The notes beneath the pieces were generated by a model. That model was not told the origin of the DNA, searched no databases, and saw only the letters and a program-made list of their open reading frames with translations. Shown here one piece after another: positions 1-6,761 of a stretch of DNA of 14,206 nucleotides. This stretch comes from an uncultured Victivallales bacterium (GTDB taxonomy: Bacteria > Verrucomicrobiota > Lentisphaeria > Oligosphaerales > JAFGRS01). The stretch spans positions 1 to 14,206 of the forward strand of contig CAILKC010000069.1 in the NCBI GenBank assembly GCA_903834675.1. The letters are read 5' to 3'. A program made the position numbers and the translations under genes. Each line of letters opens with the position of its first letter. The first letter of the stretch is position 1.

Positions 1-1540
1 AGAGCCCGGCACGGATCTCCTGGTCAGGCGCCAGACGGAGCACAGGAGATACCCACGGTCGGGCCGGCGGCAGATCGACCACCCAGGAGTGCTGGATGAC
101 GCCGCCAGTCGCGGTCCCATAGGCTCGCAGCTCAGCCGGCGTCACCAGCGCCTCCCGGTCCCAGGGCTGCCGCAGCAGCGGCTGCACGCCGAACAGACTC
201 AGCGCCGCGGTCCGGCCCTGGATATGGATGAAGTCGGCCGTGCAGCCAGGGTAGGCCGCAGATACCTCCATAAAAGCCTGCGGCTCCAGCGCGTAGAAGA
301 ATGGGTAGCCGCCCACTTCCCACCAGAAACCGCCGCCGCGGACATACTGGCGCAGAGCCTCGATATCCTCGCGCCAGCTAGCCGCAGCGCCACTGGGAAA
401 CATCTCGCCGTAGGGATTGAGGATCAGGGCGGTGTCGGTCGCGCTCCAGGCCTGCCGCAGAGCCGCGGGGGTGGTGAGGCCGACCACCCGAGCGCCAGCC
501 TGGCGCAAGGCCGCCGAGGCGCGCAAGGCCGCCAGCCACTGGGTGGCCGGCGTTGCCGTCCAACCGCCCTGTTCCGGGCCCCGGGTAAGCGTCACCACGG
601 TCACCGCCCGGTCGCGGAAGCGCTCCGGGTAGCGCCGGGCCAGCGTCTCGCAGACGCCCAGCACGATGGCCTGCTGCAGCCGACTCTCGCGCTCGGCGTC
701 CTGGCCACCAGTCTTCATCCCCAGCCGTAACAACAATCCCTGCCCGCCCAAATCGCTGGCGGACACCGCCGGACCGCTAGCGCTATCCACCAGAACCAGC
801 GGCATCTGCCCCACCGCCGACGGACGGTTGACGCAGACCTTGGCCGCGTTGATCAGCGCCGCGGTCCCGGCCCCGAACCACTCCGCCCCCGCCGCCGTCA
901 CTCGCAAAGCCGCCGCGGGCTCGTTGTCGCCAAGCTGGCTGAGCGGGCCACCGAAGAGCGCCGCGTAGGCTTGCGGACCCACGCCGCGCGGGACATACTC
1001 GCCGGGGGTCTCGAGGTGCGACGCGAAAAAACGACCGGACAGGGCCAGCCCCACCCCCTCGCCGGACCGCTGCGGAAACACCACCCGCTCCGCCGCCGCG
1101 GGCGCAAAGGACAAGGCGGCCGGAAAGTCAAGGCCCTGGATCGTCCGGTCACAACCCAGCACCCTGATGCGCAACTCGATGCCGTCATCGACCGCGCTTG
1201 CCTCGAGCGCCAGCGATAGCCCGGCCGAATCCCAGCGCTGCACCAGCCGGCTGGGATTCGCTTCCGTGCTGACCTTCCCAGACCAGGGCGCCGCCAGGAA
1301 CTGCTCAGCGGTCACGCGGCTGCCATCGGCGAACGAGACCGCCCACGAGAGCCCACCGCTGCGCAAGACCTCATGGTCAGTCGCCGCGGTCTTGCCCGCG
1401 ACCTGAAAACCGCCGGTGGGCGTGAAGCCGAAGCCCAGCGTGCCCCGGTGAAGGGTGGGTTCCTGCGCCCGCACCAGCACCGCCATCAACCCCGGCACCA
1501 CAAGCTGCCACAACCACCGCCGCACACAGCTTCGTGTCAT
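1..1540 (-). CDS. Exported protein of unknown function, C-terminus beyond left edge
   Basis: The frame is open from an ATG at 1540 to the left edge, about 513 codons, so the gene is partial. The start is supported by GGAGA six bases upstream (1547-1551). The protein opens with a Sec signal peptide: arginines, a hydrophobic stretch to about residue 22, and a likely cut after VRA (residues 22-25). Residues about 30-270 are beta-rich and resemble the sandwich domains seen beside polysaccharide-acting enzymes. Residues about 335-500 alternate strands and helices, with ILNPYGEMFP (373-382) and a glycine-rich GGGFWWEVGGYPFF (402-415). This recalls the class I glutamine-amidotransferase-like (ThuA-like) fold found in many such bacteria, but I see no catalytic triad and name no function. 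It is separated by 210 bases from the malic enzyme stop and read in the same direction. A periplasmic or surface role is inferred from the signal peptide only. Confidence 0.8.
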   Translation of the reverse strand, partial: MTRSCVRRWLWQLVVPGLMAVLVRAQEPTLHRGTLGFGFTPTGGFQVAGKTAATDHEVLRSGGLSWAVSFADGSRVTAEQFLAAPWSGKVSTEANPSRLVQRWDSAGLSLALEASAVDDGIELRIRVLGCDRTIQGLDFPAALSFAPAAAERVVFPQRSGEGVGLALSGRFFASHLETPGEYVPRGVGPQAYAALFGGPLSQLGDNEPAAALRVTAAGAEWFGAGTAALINAAKVCVNRPSAVGQMPLVLVDSASGPAVSASDLGGQGLLLRLGMKTGGQDAERESRLQQAIVLGVCETLARRYPERFRDRAVTVVTLTRGPEQGGWTATPATQWLAALRASAALRQAGARVVGLTTPAALRQAWSATDTALILNPYGEMFPSGAAASWREDIEALRQYVRGGGFWWEVGGYPFFYALEPQAFMEVSAAYPGCTADFIHIQGRTAALSLFGVQPLLRQPWDREALVTPAELRAYGTATGGVIQHSWVVDLPPARPWVSPVLRLAPDQEIRAGL

Positions 1541-1712
1541 CGTGGATCTCCATGTCAAAGAGGTACCCCGCACCAGCGTGTCCACAGGCGCCCTCGCCGG
1601 ACATTCCGTCTACGGTAATCTACCCCGACAGAACGGCCATGGAAGCGTGGATTGCGTCACAGACTCTGGCGCGGTGCGCTGCCCGACCCGTGGAACCTCG
1701 GCCTTCTGGACA

Positions 1713-1736
1713 GCCTAACCGCCTAACCGCCTAACC
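1713..1736. repeat. Three tandem copies of the octamer GCCTAACC
   Basis: GCCTAACC occurs three times without interruption at 1713-1720, 1721-1728 and 1729-1736, followed by a partial GCCC. It lies in the 210-base gap between the exported-protein start (1540) and the malic enzyme stop (1751). The period of 8 is not a codon multiple and no gene covers it. It may be a slippage-prone simple repeat or a regulator site. I see no convincing promoter in the rest of this gap. Confidence 0.85.
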
Positions 1737-1750
1737 GCCCTCTGAGCGGC

Positions 1751-3088
1751 TCAGTCGCGGAACGGCAGACGGGCCCGGAGGTCTTTCTCGTACGCGGCCA
1801 GATCGGCCAGCGGTTTGCGCGCGACGCCGTCCTTCATGGCCGCCTCGGCGACGCGGCGCGCCACCCGCGGCACAACCCGCGGGTCGAAGGGTTTCGGGAT
1901 GACGTAGGTGTGCTTGACGGGGCAGTGTCCCTCGAACATGCCGGCCGCGGCGTCCTGGGGATAGGCTTGAGCGAGGTAGCCGAGGACGTCGGCGGTGATC
2001 GGCTCGCGCGCCACTTCCGCAAGGGCCAGAGCCGCAGCCAGCTTCATGGACTCGGTGATGTCCCGGGCGCGCACGTCGAGGGCGCCCCGGAAGATGCCCG
2101 GGAAGCCAAGGACGTTATTCACCTGGTTGGGGAAATCGCTGCGGCCGGTGCCGACGATGACCGCCCCGCCCGCCAGCGCCTCGGTGGGGTAGATCTCGGG
2201 CACGGGGTTTGCCATGGCGAAGACGATGGCACGGGGTGCCATGGCTGCGACCATGTCGCGGGTCACACAGTTGGCGACGGAGACCCCAAGGAAGACATCG
2301 GCGCCGCGCATGGCCTCGGCCAGAGTCCGCGCCGTGGTGGGGCTCGCCAGGCGCTCCTTCTGCGGCGTCATGCCGTCGCGCCGACCCTGGTAGACGACGC
2401 CCTTGCTATCGCAGATGATGACGTTCTCCCGGCGAACCCCCGCCGAGATGTAGAACTCGATGCAGGCAATGCCGGCCGCCCCGGCGCCGTTGACGACCAC
2501 CCGCACGTCGCCGATGGCTTTACCGACCAACGGCAGGGCGTTCAGCATGCCGGCCAGAGAGATGATGGCGGTGCCATGCTGGTCGTCGTGGAACACCGGA
2601 ATGCCCATGCGCTGTTTCAGGACGGTCTCCACCTCGAAACAGGCCGGCGCGCCGATGTCTTCGAGGTTGATGCCGCCGAAGCTGGGCTCCAGCGCCGCGG
2701 TCACCTCGATAAGCTTGGCCGCATCGGTGCGCCCATCCGGACCGAAGACGTTGCGCAGGCACACGGGAAAGGCGTCGATGCCGGCGAAATGCTTGAAGAG
2801 AACCGCCTTGCCTTCCATGACCGGAAGGCCGGCTTCGGGGCCAATATTGCCCAGGCCCAACACGGCCGTGCCATCGCTGACCACGGCCACCATATTGCCG
2901 CGGCCGGTGTACTCCCACACCTTCTCGGGATGCGCGTGGATTTCGTTGCAGGGCTCGGCCACGCCTGGGGTGTAGGCCAGGGAAAGATCCTGCGCCGTGT
3001 CGCAGGGCTTTGAAGGCCGCACCGAGATCTTGCCGGGGGTCGGCTGGCGGTGGTAAGCCAGGCTGCGTTCCTTAAGATCCTGCTGCAT
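1751..3088 (-). CDS. Malic enzyme, short form (NAD(P)-dependent malate dehydrogenase, decarboxylating)
   Basis: Catalyses oxidative decarboxylation of malate to pyruvate and CO2 with reduction of NAD(P), in the cytoplasm. All hallmarks of the roughly 400-450 residue bacterial form are present. [12 protein letters not shown] (36-47) carries the catalytic Tyr39. [14 protein letters not shown] (92-105) carries the catalytic Lys94. [12 protein letters not shown] (137-148) supplies metal ligands E143 and D144, and FHDDQHGTA (166-174) supplies D169. VNGAGAAG (199-206) is the dinucleotide loop, and MANPVPE (292-298) and NQVNN (321-325) complete the site. I chose the ATG at 3088 because GGAAAGGA sits eight bases upstream. 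A TTG 21 bases further out gives only seven extra residues. The phosphotransacetylase domain of MaeB-type enzymes is absent, so maeB would mislead. Cofactor preference cannot be read with confidence. It is divergent from argJ across 3089-3602. Confidence 0.95.
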   Translation of the reverse strand: MQQDLKERSLAYHRQPTPGKISVRPSKPCDTAQDLSLAYTPGVAEPCNEIHAHPEKVWEYTGRGNMVAVVSDGTAVLGLGNIGPEAGLPVMEGKAVLFKHFAGIDAFPVCLRNVFGPDGRTDAAKLIEVTAALEPSFGGINLEDIGAPACFEVETVLKQRMGIPVFHDDQHGTAIISLAGMLNALPLVGKAIGDVRVVVNGAGAAGIACIEFYISAGVRRENVIICDSKGVVYQGRRDGMTPQKERLASPTTARTLAEAMRGADVFLGVSVANCVTRDMVAAMAPRAIVFAMANPVPEIYPTEALAGGAVIVGTGRSDFPNQVNNVLGFPGIFRGALDVRARDITESMKLAAALALAEVAREPITADVLGYLAQAYPQDAAAGMFEGHCPVKHTYVIPKPFDPRVVPRVARRVAEAAMKDGVARKPLADLAAYEKDLRARLPFRD

Positions 3089-3142
3089 CGTCGACGTCCT
3101 TTCCTGCAAGGCATGGGTGACCGGCGGCGCTGGGAAGGGCCT

Positions 3143-3171
3143 ACTATACTGCCGGCGACGTCGTCTTGCAG
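3143..3171 (-). promoter_or_regulatory. Possible sigma70-type promoter of the malic enzyme gene
   Basis: Read on the minus strand, CTGCAA (3171-3166) is followed after 17 bases by TATAGT (3148-3143). The -10 matches the consensus at five of six positions; the -35 matches at only three. Transcription would start near 3136, giving a leader of about 48 bases before the ATG at 3088. The weak -35 makes this tentative. Confidence 0.3.
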
Positions 3172-3192
3172 ACAGCCCGTCGACCGAACCAG

Positions 3193-3208
3193 GGCTGTTT
3201 CAAGAAAC
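3193..3208 (+). repeat. Left arm of 16-bp inverted repeat
   Basis: GGCTGTTTCAAGAAAC is matched exactly, in reverse complement, at 3439-3454. Each arm also contains the imperfect palindrome GTTTC-AA-GAAAC, so each could bind a dimeric regulator by itself. It lies about 22 bases upstream of the proposed malic enzyme -35 box. It may be an operator or a terminal repeat of a small nonautonomous element. Confidence 0.85.
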
Positions 3209-3311
3209 CGGGCTGGGCGGCGCAACACCCCGTGGTCTGTCTGCCGTATCTGGTTGTGCGAGAACACCCGCCGTCAGGCATGGCACAAGCGCCAAGCCAA
3301 AGCGGTGTCGC

Positions 3312-3328
3312 GGTCGCCGCCGGCGACC
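3312..3328. other. Perfect hairpin, 7-bp stem with 3-base loop
   Basis: GGTCGCC, loop GCC, then GGCGACC. It is followed by only two T residues, so it is not a convincing intrinsic terminator. It sits between the two arms of the 16-bp inverted repeat. Its role is unknown. Confidence 0.5.
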
Positions 3329-3381
3329 TTGCCACACGCAGTCCACATGGCCGACGCGCGATATGAAGTGCGCGCGGCAGA

Positions 3382-3399
3382 GGGCCGCGGCCGCGGCCC
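3382..3399. repeat. Perfect 18-bp GC palindrome
   Basis: GGGCCGCGGCCGCGGCCC is its own reverse complement. It lies between the two arms of the 16-bp inverted repeat in the malic enzyme/argJ gap. In DNA this GC-rich, some palindromes occur by chance, but 18 perfect bases is long for that. It could be a protein-binding site or a strong RNA hairpin. Confidence 0.8.
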
Positions 3400-3438
3400 G
3401 TCGACGCCGCTTTCACTGTCGGCGGTACGACGGCGGTC

Positions 3439-3454
3439 GTTTCTTGAAACAGCC
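3439..3454 (-). repeat. Right arm of 16-bp inverted repeat
   Basis: GTTTCTTGAAACAGCC is the exact reverse complement of 3193-3208, so the pair spans 262 bases end to end. It lies about 150 bases upstream of the argJ start. No short target-site duplication is visible outside the two arms: GAACCAG precedes the left one and ATGCGG follows the right one. Confidence 0.85.
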
Positions 3455-3543
3455 ATGCGGCCGAACTCGCTGCGGTCAGAACCGGCCAGAGCCTCCCACT
3501 CCTGTTTCGAGCGCTGGGTTCTGGTGTCGGCCCGTCCGCGGCC

Positions 3544-3549
3544 TATATT
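3544..3549 (+). promoter_or_regulatory. Possible -10 element of argJ
   Basis: TATATT matches the -10 consensus at five of six positions and stands out in a GC-rich stretch. It would give a leader of about 47 bases before the ATG at 3603. No acceptable -35 lies 16-18 bases upstream; the nearest candidate, TTCTGG at 3519-3524, is too far and too weak. This is low confidence. Confidence 0.25.
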
Positions 3550-3602
3550 CCGCCCCTGGCCGCCAGGCAGAACAGCAACCCGCGGCAACGAGGTGCTACC
3601 CC

Positions 3603-4907
3603 ATGGAGTTCACGTCCGAATCTGAGCAGCGGCAATGGCTGGCGACACAGGCGGCGCTGCCGCGTGGTTTTCGTGTCGGGACGACGCGTTTCAGTTTCGT
3701 GCCTGCCGAGGCGCCGAAGACCTGCTTCATGAATCTGACGCTGATCGTGCTGGACCAGCCAACGGCGGACTTTGCGGCCGCGTTCACCCGCAACGCCTTT
3801 CCGGGGGCGCCGGTGCTGATCGGTCGGCGGCGGCTGCAGGAGCCTGGCCTGGGGGCGATGGTAGTCAACAACAAGGTCAGCAACGTCTGCTCGCCCGGTG
3901 GGGTGGAGGCCAGTGAGCGGCTCTGCGCGGCGCTGGCGGCGCAGCTCGGGTTCAGGCCGGAGGAGATTCTGCCCTCCTCCACCGGCGTGATCGGCTGGAG
4001 GCTGCCGGTAGAGGCCATGCTCGGCGCCCTGCCGGCGGCGGTCGGAACACTCCAGTCGGCAAGCATCCTGCCCGCCGCGCTGGGGATCATGACCACCGAT
4101 CTCTACCCGAAGATCCGGCGCGTGGAGGTGGGCGGCGGCGCGATTGTGGGCATCGCCAAGGGCGCCGGCATGATTGAGCCCAACCTGGCCACGATGCTGG
4201 TCTACATCCTCACCGATATCGCGGTACCGCGGGCGGCGCTGCGTGGGATGCTTCCCGGCGTGGTCGGCGAGTCCTTCAATGCCATCAGCATCGACTCGGA
4301 CCAGAGCACCTCGGATACGGTCGTGGTCGCCTCCTCGGGGCGAGTCGGCGAGGTGCCGGAAGCCGCCTTCCGCGAGGCCTTGGGACGCGTCTGCCGGGAG
4401 TTGGCCGAGGACGTGGTCCGGAATGGCGAAGGCGTGCATCATGTGATGAAGGTAACGGTCCAAGGCGCGCCGGACGCCGCCTTGGCGCGGGCCGTGGGCA
4501 AGTCGGTAGTGAACTCGCCGCTGTTTCAGTGCGCGCTGTGTGGCAACGACCCGAATATCGGCCGACTGGTGTGTGCGGTTGGCAAGTATTTGGGCAACCA
4601 CCACCCCAGCCTGGAAGTGAGCCGCTGCCGCATGGCGATCGGCGGCCATGAGGTCTTTGCCGACGGCGCTTTTCGCATCGGACCCGACACGGAACGGATC
4701 CTGTCGGCCTACTTCCGGCAGGCCGAGCTCTACGAGAGCGCGCCGCCGGATGCGAAGGGTGTGTTCAGGCCGCCGCTCTCCTGGCCGCCGCACGAACGCT
4801 GTGTCGAGATTCTGATTGACCTCGGCAGCGGCTCGGCGGCGTCTACGGTGACCGGCGCCGACCGCTCGCATGAGTACATCAGCGAGAATGCCGACTACCG
4901 CAGTTGA
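3603..4907 (+). CDS. argJ: ArgJ-family glutamate/ornithine N-acetyltransferase, divergent
   Basis: ArgJ moves the acetyl group from N-acetylornithine to glutamate in the cyclic arginine pathway; some members also use acetyl-CoA. It is made as a precursor that cuts itself before a threonine, which becomes the nucleophile. This 434-residue protein keeps the core: SSTGVIG (125-131) with the oxyanion Thr127-Gly128, KGAGMIEPNLATML (186-199) with the Ala196/Thr197 cleavage point, SIDSDQSTSDTVV (229-241), GNDPNIGRL (314-322) and the C-terminal ENADYRS. Other parts are unusual. The normally strict NSGNANACTG is NNKVSNVCSPGG (89-100), and GEGATK is GEGVHH (275-280). It is somewhat longer than the usual 390-410 residues. 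The ATG at 3603 has GAGG nine bases upstream and begins where family similarity begins. No other arginine gene is nearby. ArgJ chemistry is likely; a changed substrate is possible. Confidence 0.85.
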   Translation: MEFTSESEQRQWLATQAALPRGFRVGTTRFSFVPAEAPKTCFMNLTLIVLDQPTADFAAAFTRNAFPGAPVLIGRRRLQEPGLGAMVVNNKVSNVCSPGGVEASERLCAALAAQLGFRPEEILPSSTGVIGWRLPVEAMLGALPAAVGTLQSASILPAALGIMTTDLYPKIRRVEVGGGAIVGIAKGAGMIEPNLATMLVYILTDIAVPRAALRGMLPGVVGESFNAISIDSDQSTSDTVVVASSGRVGEVPEAAFREALGRVCRELAEDVVRNGEGVHHVMKVTVQGAPDAALARAVGKSVVNSPLFQCALCGNDPNIGRLVCAVGKYLGNHHPSLEVSRCRMAIGGHEVFADGAFRIGPDTERILSAYFRQAELYESAPPDAKGVFRPPLSWPPHERCVEILIDLGSGSAASTVTGADRSHEYISENADYRS

Positions 4908-4924
4908 GGTTGCACCCGGCAACC
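4908..4924 (+). other. Hairpin immediately after the argJ stop codon
   Basis: GGTTGC, loop ACCCG, then GCAACC forms a perfect 6-bp stem starting at the first base after the TGA. No T-run follows, so it is at best a weak or factor-dependent terminator, or a stabiliser of the argJ message. The next gene begins 40 bases beyond it with its own good ribosome-binding site. Confidence 0.4.
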
Positions 4925-4964
4925 CGGTCGGCGCGGCGCTGGGCGCCATGAACAGGGGACGAGC

Positions 4965-6275
4965 ATGGGAAGATTCCTGCGCGGTGTACTGGCCTGGCTT
5001 TGCCTGTGCGGGCTGGGGCTGTGTACCGCTGCGCCCACGGCCGCCGTGCTGCCTGCGGCCTTCGCGGAAACGACCCTGGTCGACTTCGGCGCGGCCAAGC
5101 TGGCGCTGACCGTCAACGGCGCCGTGGCGCCGGAGCCAGTGCCCGACCCCGTCGACCCGGCGCGGACGGTGCTCAAGCTCTCCTATCCGGCCGCCGCGAC
5201 CGGCGACGCCGAGGGGCCCGCCCTGAAGCTGCCCGCCGCCGCGCTTTCTCGAGTGGACTGGCGCGGCCGGGACTTTCTGGCGCTGCGCGTCTACACCCCC
5301 GACGACGAGGCGCTGGACCTCGTTCTGTCCGTCCGCGAAGGCGAGGCGCGCCACGACCTGCAGGCGGCGTTGCAGCCCAAGGTCTGGAACACGCTCATCT
5401 TCCCGCTGGCAGAGTTGCTGGCGCAGAAGCTGACGCTGGAGAAGATCGAGGAAGTACGGGTGTTCCCGAGGCGCTCGACGCGGGCGCCGACCGTCTACCT
5501 GTCCACCCTGGCGCTGCTCAAGGAGCGTGACCTGAAGGCGATGGAGTTGCCGCTACGCTTGCTCATCACAGGGTTTGAGGCGGACAAGGACCTCACGGGC
5601 TGGCAGGCGAACGGCATGGCGGCCCGGCTCACGGAGGCGGCCCACCTGGAAGGGCAGCGCGCTTTGGAGCTGGTCTTTTCGCCGTACCAGCCCGGCGGCC
5701 CCCGCTGGCCGTCGTATCAGGCCCGTTATGCGGAGCGCGGGCTGCCGCTGCGCGATTGGAGCGGCTACGAGCGTTTCTGCTTCGAGGCGCGGAACCCGGG
5801 TAAGACCGAAGCGCCGCTCAAGCTGTGCTTCCGGGACCTGACCGGGGCGCAAGCGACGCTGTCGGCGACGGTGCCGGCGGGGGGTCGGCTGGCATTTTCA
5901 GGGTCGCTGCGTGAGCTGGCCCTGGACCTGTCGAGCCTGGTGCAGGTTGATCTGTTTATGAGTGAGCCCGCGGCGGCCCATACGGTCTGGATCGACGACC
6001 TGCGGCTTGAAGCGGCCCCCTTTGAGCCAGCGGACCGCCTGCTCGAGCGCCTGAACCGGTCCGAGCGGGACGCGGCACGGCGCGGCGCGACCGACCTCTC
6101 GACCGCCTACCGGCAGACGCGCGAGGTGGTCGCGGCCCTGCGCTCCGGCCTGGAGCAGAGGCGGACCTTCGGCGGGGCGCACCTGCTCGCCGAGGGCGTG
6201 GTTGCCGCGGGGCGGCAGGCCGACCGTCTCGACCGCGATCTACAGGCTTTCCGACCCCTGCAAGGAAAACCCTAG
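4965..6275 (+). CDS. Secreted protein with two carbohydrate-binding-like beta-sandwich domains and helical tail
   Basis: This is a 436-residue protein with a clear Sec signal peptide: an Arg, then the hydrophobic run LAWLCLCGLGLC, with a likely cut after AFA (about residue 34). No proper lipobox is present, since the residue before each cysteine does not fit. Two similar beta-rich domains follow, about 37-190 and 198-350. Each has the pattern of a strand, a DWRGRDFLALRVY or DWSGYERFCFEAR core (the cohesive ligand-facing strand of galactose-binding-like folds), and a closing strand such as HTVWIDDLRLE. Residues about 355-430 are charged and helical, possibly coiled coil. Such architecture is common in exported proteins of polysaccharide-degrading bacteria, often in front of a catalytic domain; none is present here. 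The ATG at 4965 has AGGGGA five bases upstream. The gene starts 57 bases after argJ and may share its transcript. An in-frame extension lies beyond the stop (6276-6344). Confidence 0.8.
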   Translation: MGRFLRGVLAWLCLCGLGLCTAAPTAAVLPAAFAETTLVDFGAAKLALTVNGAVAPEPVPDPVDPARTVLKLSYPAAATGDAEGPALKLPAAALSRVDWRGRDFLALRVYTPDDEALDLVLSVREGEARHDLQAALQPKVWNTLIFPLAELLAQKLTLEKIEEVRVFPRRSTRAPTVYLSTLALLKERDLKAMELPLRLLITGFEADKDLTGWQANGMAARLTEAAHLEGQRALELVFSPYQPGGPRWPSYQARYAERGLPLRDWSGYERFCFEARNPGKTEAPLKLCFRDLTGAQATLSATVPAGGRLAFSGSLRELALDLSSLVQVDLFMSEPAAAHTVWIDDLRLEAAPFEPADRLLERLNRSERDAARRGATDLSTAYRQTREVVAALRSGLEQRRTFGGAHLLAEGVVAAGRQADRLDRDLQAFRPLQGKP

Positions 6276-6344
6276 CAGCCTGAAATGGACCGTCTGAAAC
6301 GGGTGCTGAACGACCTCAGCCACCTGGGAGCGAGTCCCGCCTGA
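6276..6344 (+). other. In-frame open extension past a TAG stop
   Basis: After the TAG at 6273-6275 the same frame stays open for 22 codons to a TGA. It encodes a charged, amphipathic segment containing MDRLKRVLNDLSHLGASPA. This resembles the helical tail just before the stop (ADRLDRDLQAF). CAG to TAG is a single change, so this may be a recently shortened tail or a readthrough extension. An internal ATG at 6285 could also start a 19-residue peptide, but no ribosome-binding site supports it. Confidence 0.3.
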
Positions 6345-6365
6345 CCAGCCAGAATCGCCGGGACC

Positions 6366-6761
6366 TCAGCTGAGCGCGGCCAGGAGCAGCGCGGTCGTCA
6401 GCACCAGGGCGAACAGGAGGGTCGCACCGCTGAGCAGGCGCCGGGCGGTTTCCAGGCGGTGCCGGGCAATGACCTGCGCCAGCAGGCAGATGGCCGTCAC
6501 CAGGCCGAACTTGTAGAGCAGTAATCCCTGCCAGCCCCAGTGCCGTAACACCCACACGGCCAGCCCATTGGCTTCGCGGAAACGGCCCGTCTGAAGCAGC
6601 CAGGCCGTGATCACGAAGTCAGCCAGGTTCACCAGCAGGAACAGGCAGGTCTCGTGCTCCAGGGGGAGAGGCCCAAAGAGGGCAAAGCGCGAGGCGGAGA
6701 AAGCGCGGCGCGGCGCGGGGGGCTCCGGGTTCGCCGTTTTTCTGGGATGGCTATTCGACAT
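6366..6761 (-). CDS. Small three-helix membrane protein, DUF5658-like
   Basis: A 131-residue protein with a proline- and arginine-rich cytosolic N-terminus (1-35) and three predicted membrane helices, about 38-57, 78-98 and 108-130. The first helix carries N45, D48 and T52 in NLADFVITAWLLQTG, followed by EAN (63-65) and a lysine at the start of helix two (LLYKFG, K84). This N-x-x-D-x-x-x-T / E-A-N / K pattern is typical of small membrane proteins grouped as DUF5658, whose role is unknown. Its ATG lies inside the last codons of the upstream glycoside hydrolase gene, overlapping by 11 bases, and there is no strong ribosome-binding site, so translation is probably coupled. A role linked to the hydrolase is inferred only from this arrangement. 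It converges on the secreted-protein gene to its left. Confidence 0.75.
   Translation of the reverse strand: MSNSHPRKTANPEPPAPRRAFSASRFALFGPLPLEHETCLFLLVNLADFVITAWLLQTGRFREANGLAVWVLRHWGWQGLLLYKFGLVTAICLLAQVIARHRLETARRLLSGATLLFALVLTTALLLAALS

Larger units (their letters stand above)
3089..3602. other. Gene-free divergent regulatory region between malic enzyme and argJ
   Basis: This 514-base stretch separates two divergent genes. Open frames within it have no family resemblance and no ribosome-binding site that I accept. It holds a widely spaced 16-bp inverted repeat (3193-3208 and 3439-3454), a perfect 7-bp-stem hairpin at 3312-3328, a perfect 18-bp palindrome at 3382-3399 and promoter-like boxes at both ends. 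I see no tRNA or known riboswitch. A long upstream extension of the argJ frame exists (to about 3117), but it lacks ArgJ similarity and crosses these elements, so I treat it as noncoding. Confidence 0.7.

Noticed and set aside
1910..3013. A 367-codon plus-strand frame opposite the malic enzyme
   Set aside because: All malic enzyme motifs are on the minus strand; this is a mirror of its codon bias.
3501..3530. tRNA T-arm-like TTTCGAGC
   Set aside because: No cloverleaf partners or acceptor stem can be formed around it on either strand.
3117..3602. N-terminal extension of argJ by 162 residues
   Set aside because: The extension has no ArgJ similarity, crosses inverted repeats and the palindrome, and the ATG at 3603 has a plausible ribosome-binding site.
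4981..5030. Lipoprotein signal in the secreted beta-domain protein
   Set aside because: Cysteines at this site are not preceded by a proper lipobox (Leu, not Gly/Ala/Ser, at -1 in LGLC), and a good signal peptidase I site AFA lies further on.
3543..5354. A 603-codon open frame on the minus strand, antisense to argJ and the next gene
   Set aside because: The plus strand carries clear ArgJ motifs. The antisense product is a low-complexity Arg/Gly/Ala/His-rich sequence with no family resemblance, as expected from GC-rich codon bias.
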